Source: Candidatus Altarchaeota archaeon (GTDB taxonomy: Archaea; Altiarchaeota; Altiarchaeia; IMC4; QMZM01). From it: a DNA stretch of 41,846 bases. Positions 39,051 through 41,846 of the stretch are shown in pieces (the stretch's first letter is position 1; each line of letters begins with the position of its first letter). The translations under genes were made by a program, and so were the position numbers. Below the pieces are notes generated by a model, which ran no database searches, had not been told where the DNA came from, and saw nothing but the letters and a program-made list of their open reading frames with translations. Location: assembly GCA_016931955.1 (NCBI GenBank), contig JAFGDV010000016.1:1-41846 (forward strand), in the 5' to 3' direction.

Positions 39051-39992
39051 ATGAAGACACTGTGGCTTTTGTTGGGCGGATTTGCGTTGTTGGGTGCTTT
39101 TGTCGTGGGTTTGGCTTTAGTGTCTGGTTTTTTTTATATTCTCGCGCTTCCATCCAATCAGCTGCAGGTTTTGGTGTCGGATCTGCCCTATTGGGTCTCA
39201 GGCCAAAGCGGCTCCATTAATCTGACGCCAGCTGGAGGTATTCCTCCCTATCATTGTTATGTTAAGGAGGGGTCTGCTCTCCCAACTGGTTTTTCTCTTT
39301 CAGATGATTGCGTCTTTTCAGGGACGGCGCCTGCGTTGGCTGGGGGGTCGACTAAGAGGATTTCCCCCCCTTTCACTGTGGTCGTAAATGATTCAGCTAT
39401 GCCGCCCGCCTCCATCGAGGTTGTGTATCAGTTCACAACTGTTTCGGAGTTACCCACCTTGATCCCGGTTTCTTCGAACAGCTGTACTGTGGGCAAGTAT
39501 TGTTCAGTGCAGGTGGCTAAGGCTTCTGGGGGTGTTCCTCCCTACACTTTTATGTCGGATTCGTTTTCCACTGGAGCGCCTCCGGCGGGTATGATCGTGG
39601 ACGTCAACGGCTATTTAGTCGGCACTCCGAAGACGACTGGTGCGGGGTCTTCGAAGTCGGGCAGGTATTCTTTTGGAGTGTGTGTGAAGGACTCCATTGG
39701 TTCAAGCTCCTGTGAAGAGACCAGCGTAGTCATATATCCTGGATCTACTACATCGTCTACGTCACCGTCTGGTGGCGGATACTGCTCCAGTAACTCTGAC
39801 TGCAAGAGTTTCGCCTTAAAATACTGTGGCGGCTCCAGTAATGTGCGCTGCGGCTCAGACAGATTATGCCATTGTTGTCTCACATTGCGCGGAGAAACCT
39901 GCATATCCTGTCCGGCAAGTGGCTGCACCGGCGGCACATACTGTGACAAAGGAGTCTGCGTCTTCCAGAAAGGAGGGAAAACCACTGATTAG
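39051..39992 (+). CDS. Surface protein with two Ig-like domains and a Cys-rich tail
   Basis: 313 aa. One N-terminal hydrophobic segment (about 5-33) anchors or exports it. Two putative Ig-like (He_PIG type) units follow: LTPAGGIPPYHCYVKEGSALPTGF and VAKASGGVPPYTFMSDSFST, each with the GG-x-PPY turn and a later GTA/GTP strand. A short Ser/Thr linker (about 233-243) leads to a Cys-rich C terminus (about 245-305) with some 12 cysteines in small knots (YCSSNSDC, CHCC, CISCPASGC). It is probably an adhesive or binding protein outside the cell. Its Thr stalk is much shorter than in the five other surface proteins. Confidence 0.82.
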   Translation: MKTLWLLLGGFALLGAFVVGLALVSGFFYILALPSNQLQVLVSDLPYWVSGQSGSINLTPAGGIPPYHCYVKEGSALPTGFSLSDDCVFSGTAPALAGGSTKRISPPFTVVVNDSAMPPASIEVVYQFTTVSELPTLIPVSSNSCTVGKYCSVQVAKASGGVPPYTFMSDSFSTGAPPAGMIVDVNGYLVGTPKTTGAGSSKSGRYSFGVCVKDSIGSSSCEETSVVIYPGSTTSSTSPSGGGYCSSNSDCKSFALKYCGGSSNVRCGSDRLCHCCLTLRGETCISCPASGCTGGTYCDKGVCVFQKGGKTTD

Positions 39993-40042
39993 AATTTTGC
40001 TTCTTTTTATTGTATGTGGATAGTTTAAGGAGGTGGCTGAGG

Positions 40043-40435
40043 TTGATCGGAAAATTATCGTATGAGTTATTGGATGCTGTTTTGGAAACTATTCCTGTTG
40101 AGTTTTCCGTGCTTGACGGAGATGACAAAGTAGTTGGATGGAATAAACATGAAACCAGGGTATTCAAGAGACCTGAGGGCGTGGTCGGCAGAAATGTGAG
40201 AGACTGCCATCCCAAGAAAAGCTTAGACAAAGTCGAGAAAATATTGGAGGAGATGAAGGAAAATAAACTAGACAAAGCAAGATTCTGGATCGAACTGGGA
40301 CCTCAGAAAAAGAGGGTACTGATAGAATACTATGCCCTAAGAACTAAAGAAGGAAAATATCTAGGATGCTTGGAAGCCACTCAAGACCTCACAGACATCC
40401 AAAAACTCAAAGGAGAAAAAAGGCTGCTAGACTAG
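40043..40435 (+). CDS. Single PAS-domain protein
   Basis: 130 aa. The fold is a PAS domain like that at the end of DUF438 proteins: ETIPVEFSVLDGDDKVVGWNK, the helix segment VVGRNVRDCHPKKSLDKVEKIL, and the final strand YLGCLEATQDLTDIQKL. It binds a small ligand or cofactor, perhaps heme or flavin; the His in DCHP could be a heme ligand, which is a guess. TTG 40043 is chosen as start because AAGGAGGTG lies seven bases before it. There is no kinase, cyclase or DNA-binding output domain, so it would have to act on a partner. Confidence 0.85.
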   Translation: MIGKLSYELLDAVLETIPVEFSVLDGDDKVVGWNKHETRVFKRPEGVVGRNVRDCHPKKSLDKVEKILEEMKENKLDKARFWIELGPQKKRVLIEYYALRTKEGKYLGCLEATQDLTDIQKLKGEKRLLD

Positions 40436-40653
40436 CCCCAGCCAGTGTGAAAGAAGCCACAAAATACCACACTATTTCAAAAACCACAGAGAATATGAAT
40501 GCTAGAACAGAACATACAAATAAAAAAAAATCCATAAGTTCTAACACATTAGGTGAGTTTTCCCACACACCACTTTTTATCTCCAACTGTCTCGTATTTG
40601 TTAAAATGGTGGGATACAGGTTTTTTCTGCATACAATCCAATGGATACCTAAG

Positions 40654-41304
40654 ATGGGTCGGAAGTTCTGCCCAAGGTGCGGCTCAGAGAACATCAAATG
40701 GATTCTACCGCAGGAATGGTCCAAGTGGAGCTGCCAAGAATGCGGATACACCGGACCACTGATAATAGAAGACGGAGAAATCGGCGAAAAAATCAGGGAA
40801 AACTACATGAAAAAACAAGAAGCTGAGACAATCCAAAGATGTGGAGAAGAAGACTTCCAAGACATTTATGAGATAATAAATGATGCGGCGCAGGCATACA
40901 AAGGAGAGATCCCAGAAGACCGATGGACGGAACCATATATGCCGTTAGAGGAATTGCGGCATGAAATACTTGAGGGAGTGGAGTTCTGGGGATACTACGA
41001 ACCAGAACTAGTGGGAGTCATGGGAGTACAGGACAAAGGAGACGTGGCATTGATAAGGCACGCCTATGTGTTGACTTGGAAACAAGGACATGGGATTGGG
41101 GGAAAACTGATGGAGAAGATAAAAACACAGACAGATAAACCGATGCTGGTGGGGACATGGAAGGCAGCTACATGGGCGATCAGGTTCTATGGAAAACACG
41201 GATTCAAGGAAGTAGACGAAGAAACCAAAAATAAGCTATTAAGGAAATACTGGAGGATACCAGAAAGACAGATAGAAGAATCGACGGTGTTAACACTTCT
41301 TTAA
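40654..41304 (+). CDS. GNAT acetyltransferase with N-terminal zinc ribbon
   Basis: 216 aa. A zinc ribbon (Cys6, Cys9, Cys27, Cys30; KFCPRCGS and WSCQECGY) precedes a GNAT domain (about 50-205). The acetyl-CoA loop is KQGHGIGGKLMEKI and the C-terminal strand is AIRFYGKHGFKEVDEE. The acceptor is unknown. ATG 40606 is also in frame and has a TTTTTAT box at leaderless distance; it would add 16 non-conserved residues. The region 40436-40605 between the PAS gene and this one holds nothing else I can support. Confidence 0.88.
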   Translation: MGRKFCPRCGSENIKWILPQEWSKWSCQECGYTGPLIIEDGEIGEKIRENYMKKQEAETIQRCGEEDFQDIYEIINDAAQAYKGEIPEDRWTEPYMPLEELRHEILEGVEFWGYYEPELVGVMGVQDKGDVALIRHAYVLTWKQGHGIGGKLMEKIKTQTDKPMLVGTWKAATWAIRFYGKHGFKEVDEETKNKLLRKYWRIPERQIEESTVLTLL

Positions 41305-41331
41305 TATTTCCTCCTATTTTTAAACACTAAG

Positions 41332-41499
41332 ATGAAAGAAAAAATACAGTTTATGGTGGGTGTTATATTGGCACTGACTGCGGCAGCATTAATGATAGAA
41401 GGCAGCATCCTGGGAGAAAACACTACAGGAATAGCGACGGTCACTGGCATAATTGGGATAGCATTGATTGCGACATCCAAGTTCAGGCTGCTGAAATAA
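41332..41499 (+). CDS. Tiny two-helix membrane protein (55 aa)
   Basis: A short reading frame from ATG 41332 to TAA 41497-41499. Two hydrophobic helices (about 7-23 and 34-50) flank a polar turn GSILGENTTG. A TTTAATATT box about 27 bases before the ATG gives a leaderless promoter. I do not recognise it. It has the same size and layout as the next gene, and the two are in the same direction. Confidence 0.6.
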   Translation: MKEKIQFMVGVILALTAAALMIEGSILGENTTGIATVTGIIGIALIATSKFRLLK

Positions 41500-41552
41500 T
41501 TAACCTATTTATCCCATCAAATACATAGAATAGATGGAGGTTGGATAGATAA

Positions 41553-41747
41553 ATGCCGCAAACAGTCCACGAACTGCTGACAGCAACGATCATATTCTCC
41601 ACCATACTAGTGCTAGGCGGACTCGCACTGACAAACATAACAGACGACCCCGCTAAAGCATACATGATATCCTTCACAGTAGCCACACTACTTGGAGGGG
41701 CAATCTTCATAAAAATCCATGAAATAAAATCAACAACCACACCCTAA
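41553..41747 (+). CDS. Small two-helix membrane protein (64 aa)
   Basis: 64 aa with two hydrophobic helices (about 8-27 and 36-53), a short polar loop NITDDPAKAY and a charged/Thr-rich tail. GGAGG at 41537-41541 is 11 bases before ATG 41553, and a CTATTTAT box near 41507 can start the transcript. The function is unknown. It may be a pair with the 55-aa protein upstream; similar tandem small membrane proteins occur in many archaea. A hairpin element begins about 20 bases after its stop. Confidence 0.65.
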   Translation: MPQTVHELLTATIIFSTILVLGGLALTNITDDPAKAYMISFTVATLLGGAIFIKIHEIKSTTTP

Positions 41748-41768
41748 AGGGCGTGGTATGAACTTACA

Positions 41769-41818
41769 ATGAGCAAGACGCAAAGCGTCTTGACTCAGAC
41801 AAGACCCTCTGGGTCTTG
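41769..41818 (-). repeat. Two-hairpin element with TCTGAGT linker, copy 2 (inverted)
   Basis: Read on the minus strand: hairpin CAAGACCC/GGGTCTTG (loop AGA), linker TCTGAGT, hairpin CAAGACGC/GCGTCTTG (loop TTT), then CTCAT. The same linker and the same CTCAT end occur at 8229-8235 and 8253-8257. It is thus the same module in the other orientation, 33 kb away. It follows the last small membrane protein and may also act in its 3' end. Confidence 0.87.
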
Positions 41819-41846
41819 CTGAACACGTTAAAATGTCAAAAACAAA

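Overview
This window looks like a piece of an archaeal chromosome of moderate GC content. The evidence is the gene set: a pelota homologue, an archaeal-type short triosephosphate isomerase, a digeranylgeranylglyceryl-phosphate synthase-like UbiA enzyme, an archaeo-eukaryotic primase, 6-phospho-3-hexuloisomerase, and a carbamoyl-phosphate synthase large subunit present only as a stand-alone C-terminal half (as in Methanocaldococcus-type genomes). Many genes have a TATA-like box centred about 27 bases upstream of the start codon, as expected for leaderless archaeal transcripts; others carry a good Shine-Dalgarno sequence. Several surface proteins have threonine-rich stalks. I cannot place the lineage; an uncultivated euryarchaeal, Altiarchaeota-like or DPANN-border archaeon would fit.

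Layout. 1-306: a field of short perfect hairpins. 307-7919: core metabolism (tpiA, RuvC-like COG2433 protein, purF, argJ, rhomboid, carB half, lipid prenyltransferase). 7920-8361: a tRNA-Thr(GGU) gene with an 18-nt insertion in the anticodon loop, a broken copy of its 5' end, and a second hairpin field that runs up to the purC start. 8362-17500: purC, YkgJ-type protein, a small gene plus a primase with an unusual C-terminal extension, a lamin-tail surface protein, hxlB, a phosphoesterase, a COG2108 radical SAM protein, and a U32 peptidase paired with a degenerate translation-GTPase-like protein. 17704-23746: zinc ribbon, fasciclin, DinB polymerase, Pgi, TspO, YbgA-like protein and photolyase.

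23759-30936 is a minus-strand block rich in redox and metal genes: a 53-aa winged-helix-like protein, thioredoxin reductase, glutaredoxin, EncFtn-like ferritin, cyclase, superoxide dismutase, FMN reductase, copper ATPase with a C-terminal YHS domain, VIT1-like carrier and a 2-hydroxyacid dehydrogenase. After a membrane protein, pelota and an ICMT-like methyltransferase comes a cell-surface and repair section (33658-38413): two threonine-stalk lipoproteins (a four-repeat protein and a beta-propeller), MsrB, a Cdd1-like helix-hairpin-helix protein and two threonine-stalk cupredoxins. The right end has an Ig-like/Cys-rich surface protein, a PAS protein, a zinc-ribbon GNAT and two tiny membrane proteins, then another hairpin element.

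The most unexplained signal is the hairpin family. Stems of 7-9 bp with mostly 3-nt loops occur in a fixed modular order in separate intergenic places. Stems change by compensatory substitution, loops vary, and linkers are conserved. One two-hairpin module occurs in direct orientation at 8210 and inverted at 41769. Together with oxygen, light and copper defence, and a surface bearing Thr-stalked copper proteins, this suggests an archaeon that meets oxidants or light; that ecological reading is inference.
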